Positions 24,599-34,005 are shown, numbered from the stretch's first letter. The stretch is DNA of 64,000 nt from Pseudoalteromonas sp049257235 (GCF_049257235.1 NZ_JBMMUF010000004.1:186001-250000); one strand, 5' to 3'. A program made the numbers and translations. The notes: generated by a model from the letters alone, not told the origin.

Positions 24599-26437
24599 TT
24601 AAGCTGGCAGCTGTGGGTTTTTTGTTGCTGGTGCTTTATCTTCTTTGATCACCGACATCTTGGGGGGTTGTAGCGCAACTATTTTCTCTCCTTGCTCAGG
24701 CGGCCGTTCCATCTGTTCGGTAATAATGCGCACCATTTTCTCACTACCAATAATAAATAGTGGGATAGCCTCACTGTTCATTTCTTTATATTGCTGCCAA
24801 TCAAACTCTTCACTTAAGCGGGTAGCGCTAACTTTGCCGCCTTTAGCGATAAGGCTACTGAGTTTGGCATAAGAGCCATTATCACCAAAGAGGATTTGGC
24901 GAGATAAAAATGTCGCACTGTCTTTATTGGCTTTGGCATGGTTCTGTGAAGATTTTAAAGAGAATACCTTGTTCTCACCGAGTAGGTGACTGAAATACTG
25001 AATCCCCAGCGCATTGTGGTGACGGTTGGGAGACAATGCTAATACCTTACTCAAATTTGTCAGTGGTAAATAACGCTCGGCATGCTCAGATTGTGGGTTA
25101 CCGTAATAGCAAGGTAGGCCATCCATACGTGCCATTTTGCAGTTCTCCCATGCAGGATCTGAGAGGTGCACTTCTATCTCTTGCTCTTGTAAGCCGCGCG
25201 CGATTGCGCGTGATACGTGGTTTGCACCAATAATAAGAATTGTTGACGGTGCCGGTTGGCGAACCCCAAGTAACTTAGCAAGTGGAATTGCCGTTAAACT
25301 ATTAAGCACCACAGTTACAATAATGACTGTAAAAATCAGCGGCACCATCTTATTTGCATCGACAATACCCGCCTCAGCCATACTCAACGCAAACACTGAG
25401 CCGACGGCCGCTGCAACGATACCACGCGGTGCTATCCATGCCAGTATTAGGCGCGATTTAATCGGTAAGTCACTGCCAAAGGTTGAAATGAAAATATTCA
25501 GTGGGCGAGCAATGAACAACACAATGGCCAAGAAAATAAACACTTGCGAGTCCAATGCTAGTAAATCTTCTAGCTTTAAACGCGCTGCCAGTAAGATGAA
25601 TAAACTGGAGATTAAGATCATCGATAGATCTTCTTTAAATTCAAGTACAGAGTCTATTTCTAAGTCATCTTGATTGGCCAGCCAAATACCAAATACGGTC
25701 ACCGCTAACAAGCCAGATTCATGGCTAAGATGGTTTGATACGGTAAAACTGATAAGTACTAATGCAAGAATAAAAAACTTGTGTAGCTCATACGGGAGCC
25801 ATTCACGGCGGATCAACACGGTGGTGATCCAACCTGCCGCTGCACCTAATGAAAAACCCACACTTAAGGTTGTGACTAAGGCCCCCAAGGTATGACTAAA
25901 AACGCCGCCACTGGTGCCAACTAGCATCACCGCTTCAAATACTAAAACCGCAAACAAAGCACCTATAGGGTCAATCACTATACCTTCCCAGCGCAGCACT
26001 CTGTCGATGTCTTGTGTTGGTCGCATCGCATTAAGCAATGGCGCTATTACTGTGGGTCCAGTAACAACGAGTACCGCCCCCAGAACAGCAGCAACGCGCC
26101 AGTCTAGCTCGAGCAAGCCATAGGCACTCGCTCCGATCACTGCAAAGGTGGCTAACATACCCACAGAACATAAATTTCTGACCACTTTGCCAATACCTTT
26201 CAATTCTCGAAAGTGCAAAGTGAGGGCACCTTCAAAGAGAATAATGGCAACGGATAACGACACCACAGGGAAGAGCAGATCACCGAGTAGCTCATCAGGC
26301 TTTAATAGTGACGTCGCTGGGCCAAGCAACAACCCTGTTAAGAGAAGAAAGAGAATAGCAGGAACACGAAAAGCCCAGGCGAGCCACTGTGCAAATACGC
26401 TACATAAGGCAATTCCTGCGATGTAAATAGCTGACAT
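24599..26437 (-). CDS. CPA1-type cation/proton antiporter with cytosolic C-terminal domain
   Basis: 612 residues. The first ~390 form about twelve membrane segments, starting with LCSVFAQWLAWAFRVPAILF and LLTGLLLGP, as in NhaP-type sodium/proton antiporters. VVTGPTVIAPLL and RWEGIVIDPIGALFA hold the conserved acidic residues of the ion site; ILAWIAPRGIVAAAV is the typical later segment. The C-terminal part starts with ILIIGANHVSRAIARGL, a Rossmann-like nucleotide-binding domain of TrkA-N type, probably regulatory. It probably serves sodium or pH homeostasis in a marine cell. It is divergent from putP across a 525-base gap. Confidence 0.85.
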   Translation of the reverse strand: MSAIYIAGIALCSVFAQWLAWAFRVPAILFLLLTGLLLGPATSLLKPDELLGDLLFPVVSLSVAIILFEGALTLHFRELKGIGKVVRNLCSVGMLATFAVIGASAYGLLELDWRVAAVLGAVLVVTGPTVIAPLLNAMRPTQDIDRVLRWEGIVIDPIGALFAVLVFEAVMLVGTSGGVFSHTLGALVTTLSVGFSLGAAAGWITTVLIRREWLPYELHKFFILALVLISFTVSNHLSHESGLLAVTVFGIWLANQDDLEIDSVLEFKEDLSMILISSLFILLAARLKLEDLLALDSQVFIFLAIVLFIARPLNIFISTFGSDLPIKSRLILAWIAPRGIVAAAVGSVFALSMAEAGIVDANKMVPLIFTVIIVTVVLNSLTAIPLAKLLGVRQPAPSTILIIGANHVSRAIARGLQEQEIEVHLSDPAWENCKMARMDGLPCYYGNPQSEHAERYLPLTNLSKVLALSPNRHHNALGIQYFSHLLGENKVFSLKSSQNHAKANKDSATFLSRQILFGDNGSYAKLSSLIAKGGKVSATRLSEEFDWQQYKEMNSEAIPLFIIGSEKMVRIITEQMERPPEQGEKIVALQPPKMSVIKEDKAPATKNPQLPA

Positions 26438-26962
26438 AAATACCCTTTAAGTCAATCAGTGGAATGTAAGTATGGGGTAAGGATGCAGTAATAACAACGT
26501 GCTGTCACTAGGTTAGGGATGGTTTTTGGTTGTTTTTGTTTAGGGTACAAATAAAATGTGTATATTTAATAATTATACGTACATTAATTTGTTTTTAGGC
26601 GAAGTGTTTATTGTGGTTGTGCCAATAAAAAGTTCTTTAAATTATAGTGTTTTAGCATATATTTCGACTAGATTTATCAGTTTTCGGTTGATTTTTTAAT
26701 CTAGATCCGCATAATATTGCTTCGAACACGAAACATTAGAGTGCTAATTAATTGTGGTTTGGGATGGTTAATACCGCACTGCGTTTATCGCATAAACCAC
26801 AACTGTTAGTGCTTTCCTTTTAATTAGTTGGACATGCTATGCCCGTACAGTATTTACGTACATGGGTAGGGTAAAACGCATTTAAAAAACGGCGTCATTA
26901 CTGGCGGCTTTTTTATGTCCAAGACAAAGTCCACCTTACAGGGTGTACAGGAAGTTTAAGGA
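26438..26962. other. 525-base intergenic region between antiporter and putP, with a candidate structured leader
   Basis: AT-rich and non-coding on both strands. At 26752-26802 the sequence can form a three-way junction: TTGTGGTTT (26752-26760) pairs with AAACCACAA (26794-26802), enclosing GGT-taat-ACC (26766-26775) and TGCG-tttat-CGCA (26780-26792). A T-rich segment follows (26811-26822). TACGTACAT occurs twice (26577 and 26855 areas). No Rho-independent terminator is perfect; AAAAAACGGC...GGCGGCTTTTTT at 26883-26915 pairs only in its A/T part. It probably holds the promoters of both genes. Confidence 0.4.
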
Positions 26963-28459
26963 ATGCATTTTTATACATACCTCTCTTTAGCTCTTTATTT
27001 TATTGCCATGCTTGGCATCGGCTTATTTGCTTATCGCAATTCAACGAGTGACATATCGGGTTACATTCTCGGAGGTCGTAAAGTAAGCCCACATGTTACA
27101 GCTCTTTCAGCGGGCGCATCTGATATGAGTGGCTGGATGCTTATGGGACTGCCGGGTGCCATGTTTTTAACTGGCTTCGATACTGTATGGATAGCCGTTG
27201 GTTTGGTTGTTGGCGCACTTGCTAATTATTTGCTCGTTGCACCGCGACTGCGTGTGTACACCGAAATGGCTGATGATGCATTAACATTGCCGGACTTTTT
27301 CGACAAACGATTTAAACGTGAGAACAGTGCCATTCGCGTCATCTCTGCGGCGGTAATTATCCTGTTCTTTACTCTGTACACATCTGCAGGGATCGTTGCC
27401 GGTGGTAAGTTGTTTGAGTCAGCTTTCGGCTTGAGTTATCACATTGGTTTAGTTGTCACAGTATCGGTAGTGGTAGCTTACACCCTACTTGGTGGCTTCT
27501 TAGCCGTGAGCATGACGGACTTTGTTCAAGGCTGCATCATGTTCGTCGCGCTGATTTTGGTGCCTATTGTTGCCTTTATGCAGTTTGAAAACAGTGCGCA
27601 GATGTTTGCTGCAGCGCAGCAAAGCATCCCAACGTGGAGTGAATCGTGGCAAAGCATCACTGTTTTGGGAATTATCTCAAGTCTTGCGTGGGGTCTAGGT
27701 TATTTTGGTCAACCTCACATCATCGTGCGCTTTATGGCGATACGTTCGGTGGCTGATATCAAAACGGCTCGCAACATTGGTATGAGCTGGATGACGGTGA
27801 CCATTATTGGCGCCCTTGCGACAGGCCTGGTGGGCGTGGCGTATGCAAATCAATTTGGTTTGCAAGTGAGCGACCCTGAAACAATTTTTATCTTGTTCTC
27901 AGAAATTTTGTTTCACCCGCTTATCAGTGGTTTTTTATTGGCAGCAATCTTGGCTGCAATAATGAGTACGATTTCATCACAACTATTGGTGTCTTCTAGC
28001 TCATTAACAGAGGACGTATACCGTGCCTACAGTAAAAAAGAAATCGACCAAGGCACGTTAGTAAAAGTAGGTCGTGTTGGGGTGTTTGCTGTTGCCCTCG
28101 TAGCCACACTGTTGGCATTGGATAAATCAAACAGCATTTTATCGCTGGTGAGTAACGCTTGGGCTGGCTTTGGTGCCGCGTTCGGACCACTTGTTTTGTT
28201 CAGTCTATGTTGGTCAAAAACGACCTATGAAGGCGCACTAGCGGGGATCGTTGTCGGTGCAGCAACTGTTCTGTTTTGGATATTTGCACCAGTACTTAGT
28301 GACGGGAGCACGCTAAGTAGTGTGATGTATGAAATTGTTCCTGGATTTATTGCAAGTTCAACTGCCATCGTATTGGTAAGTAAGTTTTCGCAAGCACCGA
28401 CGAGTGACGTGCGCGAAACATTCCATGCGACAGAGCAAAAACTTGAGCAACTTAGTTAA
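26963..28459 (+). CDS. putP: Sodium/proline symporter
   Basis: 498 residues, about thirteen membrane segments of the SSF family. SDISGYILGGRKVSPHVTALSAG and ASDMSGWMLMGLPGA contain the sodium- and proline-binding residues typical of PutP, and AWGLGYFGQPHIIVRFMAI is the SSF signature. It brings proline in with sodium. It is followed after 15 bases by proB, so uptake and synthesis of proline are probably co-transcribed, which suggests use of proline as an osmoprotectant rather than as a carbon source. Confidence 0.93.
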   Translation: MHFYTYLSLALYFIAMLGIGLFAYRNSTSDISGYILGGRKVSPHVTALSAGASDMSGWMLMGLPGAMFLTGFDTVWIAVGLVVGALANYLLVAPRLRVYTEMADDALTLPDFFDKRFKRENSAIRVISAAVIILFFTLYTSAGIVAGGKLFESAFGLSYHIGLVVTVSVVVAYTLLGGFLAVSMTDFVQGCIMFVALILVPIVAFMQFENSAQMFAAAQQSIPTWSESWQSITVLGIISSLAWGLGYFGQPHIIVRFMAIRSVADIKTARNIGMSWMTVTIIGALATGLVGVAYANQFGLQVSDPETIFILFSEILFHPLISGFLLAAILAAIMSTISSQLLVSSSSLTEDVYRAYSKKEIDQGTLVKVGRVGVFAVALVATLLALDKSNSILSLVSNAWAGFGAAFGPLVLFSLCWSKTTYEGALAGIVVGAATVLFWIFAPVLSDGSTLSSVMYEIVPGFIASSTAIVLVSKFSQAPTSDVRETFHATEQKLEQLS

Positions 28460-28474
28460 AGGATAATTTACCTA

Positions 28475-29581
28475 ATGCAAAATTTTAAATGGCAACGCAT
28501 CGTACTAAAAGTAGGCAGTGCCTTGATTGCACCCGAGCAAAATGGCTGTAGTTCGCGCTATTTACTCACCATCGCTCAGTTTATTGTTCGCTGTCGCGCT
28601 CAAGGCATTGAAGTGATCCTTGTGTCATCAGGCTCAGTAGCCGCAGGCTCGCACCTATTCCCTGAAGATAAGCCGCGCTCAGTCGCATTGAAAAAAGCCA
28701 TGGCGGCAGCAGGGCAAATGGAAATGATGGCGACTTGGGATCGTTTTTTCGACTTCCCTTCGGCGCAAATACTGTTAACTCACGGTGACTTACGTGACCG
28801 TGAGCGTTACAAGAGTATTCGTGAAACAATTTTCACTTTACTTGATCATGGTATTTTGCCGATTATCAATGAAAACGACACAGTAACGACCGATGATCTT
28901 AAGGTGGGTGATAACGACAACTTATCAGCAATGGTTGCCGGTGCTGCAGACGCCGATGCCTTGATGATTTTCTCTGACGTTGACGGTTTGTTTGATAAAA
29001 ACCCGAACCTACACCCTGACGCAGTGTTGTTGCCAGAGGTTGAGGAAATCAACGAAGACATTTATGCCATGGCTGGGTGTGCCACCAGTGCTGTGGGCAC
29101 AGGCGGTATGAAAACGAAAATTGAAGCGGCCGAGAAAGCCACTTCGCACGGTATTACTACCTTTATTCTAAATGGTTTTAAGGACCAAACATTTAATCGT
29201 TTACTTGAAGGTGAAAATCCGGGCACTATCTTTAAGCCGTATGAAAAACCAATGCAAGAGGCTATTCACTGGCGCACGCATACGGCGAGCGAGCAAGGGG
29301 AAGTGGTTGTTGAGGGCAATTTCAATGAACCATTAGATGAGAACAGCGAGCAACTCAACCCGCACGAGATTATTGAAGTTCGCGGTGAATTCTCCGTAGG
29401 TGACACCATTTTAGTGCGCAGTGATGATGGGACCAAGATAGCGAAGGCAAAAGCCAATTACAGCAGCTGTTTGCTAAGCTTTATTGCAGAGAATGAAAGC
29501 AGTGAGTTTAGTGAGGAAGTGCAAGATTCTATCGGCCCAATTATTTCAGATGAAGATATAGCAGTATTGGAGAAATCATGA
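28475..29581 (+). CDS. proB: Glutamate 5-kinase
   Basis: 368 residues. The amino-acid kinase domain opens with RIVLKVGSALI and contains VSSGSVAAGS, NENDTVTTDDLKVGDNDNLSA and GTGGMKTKIEAAEKA, the glutamate- and ATP-binding segments. The C-terminal ~100 residues (from about 275) are a PUA domain, found in bacterial ProB. It phosphorylates glutamate, the first step of proline synthesis, and is normally inhibited by proline. The ATG of proA overlaps its stop. Confidence 0.95.
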   Translation: MQNFKWQRIVLKVGSALIAPEQNGCSSRYLLTIAQFIVRCRAQGIEVILVSSGSVAAGSHLFPEDKPRSVALKKAMAAAGQMEMMATWDRFFDFPSAQILLTHGDLRDRERYKSIRETIFTLLDHGILPIINENDTVTTDDLKVGDNDNLSAMVAGAADADALMIFSDVDGLFDKNPNLHPDAVLLPEVEEINEDIYAMAGCATSAVGTGGMKTKIEAAEKATSHGITTFILNGFKDQTFNRLLEGENPGTIFKPYEKPMQEAIHWRTHTASEQGEVVVEGNFNEPLDENSEQLNPHEIIEVRGEFSVGDTILVRSDDGTKIAKAKANYSSCLLSFIAENESSEFSEEVQDSIGPIISDEDIAVLEKS

Positions 29582-30825
29582 GTTTAATTAAGGATATTTC
29601 AACTCAAGCAGCAAAAGCAGCGAAAGTGCTAGCGCTACTTGATACCGACACTAAGAACACCGTGTTAAAAGACATGGCGAATGCCTTGCGTGCTAACAAA
29701 GAGCAGATCAAAGCACATAATGAGACAGACTTAGCCAATGCTCGCGACAACAATTTACCCGCAGCGATGGTTGACCGCTTAACGCTGACAGACGCGCGCA
29801 TTGAAGATATGGCCGAAGGCATTGAAGTAATTGCTGAACTTGATGATCCTGTAGGCCAGTTACGTCCAATGGGCGAGCGTCCAAATGGCATTCAAATTAA
29901 TAAAATGCGTGTACCGCTTGGCGTGATTTGTATGATTTATGAAGCGCGTCCAAACGTGACTGCTGACGCGGGTGCGTTGTGCTTTAAATCCGGTAATGCG
30001 GTTATTCTGCGCGGCGGTAAAGAGGCGCTAGGCTCAAGTATGGCCATCGCAGAAGTGCTTCATAGTGTGCTTGAAAAGCATAATCTGCCTAAGGCATTGA
30101 TCTCAGTGATCCCAAATCCTGATCGTGGCCTGCTGATGGAGTTAATGCAGCAACGCGACACGATTGATTTGATCATTCCACGCGGTGGTGAAGGGCTAAT
30201 CAACTTCGTAACAGAGAACTCGACTATTCCTGTTATCCAGCACTTCAAAGGCGTTTGTCACCTGTATGTAGACAAAGATGCAGACGTTGATATCGCTTTG
30301 AATTTGCTACTTAACGGTAAAACGCAGCGAACGGGTGTGTGTAATGCACTTGAAGGTTTAGTGGTACATCAGGACATTGCTGATACGTTCTTGCCGATGG
30401 CTGCAAAAGCCTTGGCTGAGAAAAACGTGCGTATCAATGCCGACAGCAAAGCAGCTCAGTATTTTGACGGTGCTAACGTGATTGCTGATGACGAGTTTGG
30501 CGAAGAATACTTAGACTTAGAAATTGCCGTGCGCATCGTTGATGATTTTAATGGTGCAGTTGAGCACATTGACAGTTTTGGTAGCTTCCACACCGAAGTT
30601 ATTTGTACTCAAAACGAGCAAACTGCCACACTATTCCAGCGCAGTGTTGACGCGTCGGTGGTTATGGTTAACGCCTCATCACGTTTCTCTGACGGCTCAC
30701 AACTGGGCCTAGGTGCTGAAATTGGTATTGCAACGACCAAGTTACATGCATACGGACCTATGGGTCTAGAGTCGTTGACGACTGAAAAATACTTGGTCAA
30801 TGGTGTGGGTCAAATCCGCAACTAA
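29578..30825 (+). CDS. proA: Gamma-glutamyl phosphate reductase
   Basis: 415 residues of the aldehyde dehydrogenase fold. IYEARPNVTADAGALCFKSGN and ILRGGKEA are cofactor and substrate segments, and QRTGVCNALEGLVV holds the catalytic Cys. SRFSDGSQLGLGAEIGIATTK near the C terminus is diagnostic of ProA. It reduces glutamyl phosphate to the semialdehyde with NADPH. It is coupled to proB by ATGA and followed by a strong terminator. Confidence 0.96.
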   Translation: MSLIKDISTQAAKAAKVLALLDTDTKNTVLKDMANALRANKEQIKAHNETDLANARDNNLPAAMVDRLTLTDARIEDMAEGIEVIAELDDPVGQLRPMGERPNGIQINKMRVPLGVICMIYEARPNVTADAGALCFKSGNAVILRGGKEALGSSMAIAEVLHSVLEKHNLPKALISVIPNPDRGLLMELMQQRDTIDLIIPRGGEGLINFVTENSTIPVIQHFKGVCHLYVDKDADVDIALNLLLNGKTQRTGVCNALEGLVVHQDIADTFLPMAAKALAEKNVRINADSKAAQYFDGANVIADDEFGEEYLDLEIAVRIVDDFNGAVEHIDSFGSFHTEVICTQNEQTATLFQRSVDASVVMVNASSRFSDGSQLGLGAEIGIATTKLHAYGPMGLESLTTEKYLVNGVGQIRN

Positions 30826-30854
30826 CATTGCAGATAACGAACAAATAAGTATTC

Positions 30855-30880
30855 AAAAGCCGCGATTACGCGGCTTTTTT
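30855..30880 (+). terminator. Terminator of putP-proB-proA
   Basis: AAAAGCCGCG-atta-CGCGGCTTTT followed by TT, 29 bases after the proA stop. It is symmetrical and also lies 11 bases beyond the stop of the convergent chemoreceptor gene. Confidence 0.92.
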
Positions 30881-30891
30881 CGTTTATTCGG

Positions 30892-32139
30892 TTATTTTAC
30901 GAAGCGCTGTAAGTCGCCCTGAGTGGTACGCGTTAGGTGTTCTGAACGGGCGCATTGCAGTGCTGCTTCATCAATTTGTGCTTTGGCCTGTTCGCCTAGG
31001 TGACGAATTTGGTCAACCGAGGTTTGTGTGTTGGCTTGCGTTTGCTCTAATTCATGTACCGCAGCAACAATTTCTTGTAGCTGTTGTTGGTTACGCTCAA
31101 AGTCATTTACAAGTTGAATAAAGCCTGTGGCCGTAGCATTAATGGCATTCTCGGCTTGTGAGGAATGGTCAATCAGCAGCTCTGACTCTTGGTTGGTATC
31201 AGCAACCAAGTTATTCATCTGGTTAATAAAATCACTTATTTGCCCTGTCGCATCACTGACTTTTAACGACAGGCTACGCACTTCGTCAGCGACCACAGCA
31301 AAGCCACGACCTGCTTCACCTGCTCGTGCAGCCTCAATTGCGGCATTCAATGCTAATAGGTTTGTTTGGTCGGCAAAGCCCTCGACCATTTTCAAAATGT
31401 TGCGAATGTTCTCAGAGTTTTCTTTTAAGCCCGTGACCGTCTGTGCAAAGCGTCCCAAAAGTTGCGTGATTTGCTTGATTTGCTCTACCAGTTGCGTGAG
31501 CTCACCAGAGGAGTTTTGTACAAAGACAAGGTTGTCGCTATTGGCGCTAAATACGGTGTCAGTATTGGTGACGATCTGTTCTAAACTTTGGGTCACTTGG
31601 GTAGTACTTGCTGCGATTTCATTGCTAAATTGCAGCTGTTGCGCGCCTAAGTCTGCGGTGTTTTGCATTGATAAATTCACGCTTTGGTTACTGTTCGCAG
31701 CTTCTTCGGCACCTTGGTAGGTTGACGCTAATAGCTCACCTAAATGGTGAACAAACCGGTTATATTGCTGACTTAATTCACGAAATTCATCGAATGTGAA
31801 TTCTGGCAATCGCGCATTGAGGTTGGCATCTTGTTGGTTTATTTGAATCAATGTATCGCGCATCGATTGGACTGGTCGCACAATGAGGTGGCGCATATAA
31901 AACACGGTAAATATAAAGCCGCCGACAACCAAAATAGTGAGCAATACGAGTAAGCCAATCCCTTCATCGGCCACAGTATCGTACAACCACAATAAAGTGA
32001 TTAACTGTAATACGAACAAAAAGCTCAGATTGCCGACTATCTTACGTGTCAACGTGAAGAAAAATGTTTGTTCAATGTAGTTATAAATGCCCATAAACCA
32101 ACTCATGTGATGCGGCTCCACCTGCCTGATAAGCACCAT
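30892..32139 (-). CDS. Methyl-accepting chemotaxis protein without a large sensor domain
   Basis: 415 residues. Two hydrophobic segments (IVGNLSFLFVLQLITLLWLY and LLVLLTILVVGGFIFTVFYM) are separated by only about ten residues, so no periplasmic sensor domain exists. A HAMP-like linker (MRHLIVRPVQSMRDTL) follows, then the signalling coiled coil with the tip DQTNLLALNAAIEAARAGEA and FAVVADEVRSLS. It should dock CheA/CheW. What it senses is unclear; membrane state or a partner protein are possible. A start at ATG 32106 is also possible (GGTGGAG nine bases upstream); AGGA four bases before 32139 favours the longer form. Confidence 0.85.
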   Translation of the reverse strand: MVLIRQVEPHHMSWFMGIYNYIEQTFFFTLTRKIVGNLSFLFVLQLITLLWLYDTVADEGIGLLVLLTILVVGGFIFTVFYMRHLIVRPVQSMRDTLIQINQQDANLNARLPEFTFDEFRELSQQYNRFVHHLGELLASTYQGAEEAANSNQSVNLSMQNTADLGAQQLQFSNEIAASTTQVTQSLEQIVTNTDTVFSANSDNLVFVQNSSGELTQLVEQIKQITQLLGRFAQTVTGLKENSENIRNILKMVEGFADQTNLLALNAAIEAARAGEAGRGFAVVADEVRSLSLKVSDATGQISDFINQMNNLVADTNQESELLIDHSSQAENAINATATGFIQLVNDFERNQQQLQEIVAAVHELEQTQANTQTSVDQIRHLGEQAKAQIDEAALQCARSEHLTRTTQGDLQRFVK

Positions 32140-32229
32140 GTTATCCTGCTCAGTATTATATAAAGCAAAATATTTTCAAGTATTTAGCTAATATTGTCTT
32201 TTGCGAAAACCGCAAAACCACAGTGTGCT

Positions 32230-32931
32230 TTAGCCCGTATTTTGCGCTAATACTATTTTAGTGTTGCACGGGTAATTAGTGAAAACGCCATCTAACCCTA
32301 GTGCATGCATCTGTAAAATATCGTCGGCTTTATCTACCGTGTATGCATATATTTCTAAATTTCTAGCTCTGGCGTCAGCAACAAACTCATGATTAATGAA
32401 GTTTTTATCCACATGCAGACTAAAAGCATTGAGGCGTTGAGCAAATTCAGCATACCCGAGCGGGATTGAAGCCGTTAAAGCACCAATTTTTACCCAAGGA
32501 AGGTGTTGCTTCAACCACATCAATTGATGGTGATCAAAAGAAGAGACAATAAGTTGGTCACGGTCCAATAATCCAGCGGTCACACTGTCTTCAATCGTGC
32601 TCACGAGTTTGTCTAAAGAGTATGTGTGTTTGAGCTCTAAGTTGAGCATTGTTTGTTTGCTGACCCAACTTATTACATCTTGCAAACCAGGCACGCGCTG
32701 GCCCATACCTGCATCGTATAATTGAATATCGGCAAAAGGTGTAGCGTTGACTTTTCCTTGCCCTGAGGTGGTTCTATCGAGCCAAGAGTCGTGGATGATC
32801 ACGTAGTCATCTAGGCAGCTTTGTAAGTCCAGCTCTATGCCATCAACCCCTATTTCAAGGGCTTTTTGTATAGCTAGTTGCGTATTTTCAGGGTAGTTAC
32901 CACTGGCACCGCGGTGTGCAAATACTTTCAT
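32230..32931 (-). CDS. Glycerophosphodiester phosphodiesterase family protein
   Basis: 233 residues from ATG 32931, which overlaps the stop of the preceding transporter gene as ATGA; a GTG eight codons earlier is less likely. FAHRGASGNYPENTQLA at the N terminus, GIELDLQSC and VIIHDSWLDRTT give the His, Glu, Asp and His residues of the GDPD active site. No signal peptide, so it is cytoplasmic like UgpQ. It hydrolyses glycerophosphodiesters to glycerol-3-phosphate and an alcohol. Confidence 0.88.
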   Translation of the reverse strand: MKVFAHRGASGNYPENTQLAIQKALEIGVDGIELDLQSCLDDYVIIHDSWLDRTTSGQGKVNATPFADIQLYDAGMGQRVPGLQDVISWVSKQTMLNLELKHTYSLDKLVSTIEDSVTAGLLDRDQLIVSSFDHHQLMWLKQHLPWVKIGALTASIPLGYAEFAQRLNAFSLHVDKNFINHEFVADARARNLEIYAYTVDKADDILQMHALGLDGVFTNYPCNTKIVLAQNTG

Positions 32932-33791
32932 TGTTTTTGCCTCGATACAGACCACGTTTCAAATAACGCTGCACTGACCACCATTAAACCGCCAATTAAG
33001 GTTGTAAAATCAGGCCGCTCTTTAAGCAGCATAAACGCCAAAATGGTTGCATACAAGGGTTGTAAGCAAGAGATAAGTCCAGCCGTTGTTGCGCTCAGCC
33101 CTCGTAATGAAGAAGCAAATAATGCATGGGGAGCAGCAGTGAACACAATAGCTACAAGTAGTAATAAGAGTACATCTTGTTGTGCCACCTCAGTGATGGG
33201 CACATCCACAAATGCACACAGCATTAACGATGCTATTAAGGTTTGATAGAACATCGTTTGTGGGCCGCTATAGTGAGTAAAATAGCGTTTTTGTAATATA
33301 TTGCGCATGGCAAAGCACAATGCTGAGAATATTCCTGTGACAATGCCTAACGTGACATCATTACCAAGGTTAGCCTCGGGCACAAGTAAGTAAATCCCCA
33401 CCATAACGACGATAGCGCTGACTATATCTTTTGCCTTAGGAACCTGCTTACTCAGCAGGGGTTCTATGAGTACGGTTAAAACAGGGTAGCTAAAAAAGGC
33501 GATAATCCCTATGGTGATGCCAGCCAGTTGCATGCCCTCAAAATAGGTGACCCAGTGCACCCCAACTATCGCGCCGAGCAATAAAACCACCGCGTAATCT
33601 TTACCTTGATTAAGGCGAATTCGAGAGCCTTGAGCGAGCAGTAATAGACACAAAGCGACTGACGCGACGGCTGTGCGATACACGGTTATATCGAGCGCGG
33701 ATAGATTGATGAGTTTGGCAAACAGCGCGGTTCCGCCAAACAAGAGTACGGCGATATGTAAGTAGATTAAGCTTTGTTTATGAGGGCTCAT
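32928..33791 (-). CDS. EamA/DMT-superfamily transporter
   Basis: 287 residues with ten hydrophobic segments in two EamA repeats. The first starts LIYLHIAVLLFGGTALFAKL, the second around ATLGIVTGIFSALCFAMRNIL-like sequence near residue 150, and it ends in LIGGLMVVSAALFETW. Members export or import small metabolites or amino acids; substrate is unknown. It is translationally coupled to the GDPD gene, which suggests, weakly, a link to phospholipid-derived compounds. Confidence 0.82.
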   Translation of the reverse strand: MSPHKQSLIYLHIAVLLFGGTALFAKLINLSALDITVYRTAVASVALCLLLLAQGSRIRLNQGKDYAVVLLLGAIVGVHWVTYFEGMQLAGITIGIIAFFSYPVLTVLIEPLLSKQVPKAKDIVSAIVVMVGIYLLVPEANLGNDVTLGIVTGIFSALCFAMRNILQKRYFTHYSGPQTMFYQTLIASLMLCAFVDVPITEVAQQDVLLLLLVAIVFTAAPHALFASSLRGLSATTAGLISCLQPLYATILAFMLLKERPDFTTLIGGLMVVSAALFETWSVSRQKQ

Positions 33792-33869
33792 CGTATTTCA
33801 GTAATAGGCTGGCGTAACAGCTTAATAATACGAATAAAAGCACCTAGATGTAAGTCGTAATTGGCATCC

Positions 33870-33893
33870 GCAAGACTAAAGTCTTGCCTACAA
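33870..33893. repeat. Solitary REP variant
   Basis: GCAAGACTAAAGTCTTGC followed by CTACAA. Read on the minus strand it is GTAG followed by a perfect palindrome, the same architecture as the REP elements at 18292-18710 and 20982-21122 but with a different stem. It lies 78 bases upstream of the EamA gene start. Confidence 0.7.
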
Positions 33894-33931
33894 GCTTAAA
33901 AAGAGACGACCGACTAGCGGTTTGAGAATAC

Positions 33932-33991
33932 GGGCTTGGATGCCTGACGGCTAAAGGTATTTAAAAAAAGAAAGTGGTGGAGCTAAGCAGG
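33932..33991 (-). repeat. 60-bp direct repeat carrying the 3' end of a tRNA-Ala, copy A
   Basis: 58 of 60 bases match 34063-34122. The last 17 bases (TGGTGGAGCTAAGCAGG on the plus strand) are the 3' acceptor end, CCA included, of the tRNA-Ala gene; the rest is its downstream flank. The body of the tRNA is missing in this copy. Confidence 0.85.
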
Positions 33992-34005
33992 GTGAAAAAC
34001 GCCCG

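Noticed and set aside
25137..26426. Several plus-strand frames opposite the cation antiporter
   Set aside because: Antisense frames inside a membrane protein gene with low-complexity Ser/Thr/Ala-rich translation and no ribosome sites.
26883..26915. Terminator before putP
   Set aside because: Only the A and T tracts pair; the GC part (CGGCG versus GGCGGC) does not form a stem.
31127..31720. 197-codon plus-strand frame opposite the chemoreceptor
   Set aside because: Antisense to the heptad-rich MCP signalling domain; the long open frame follows from codon bias of the real gene.
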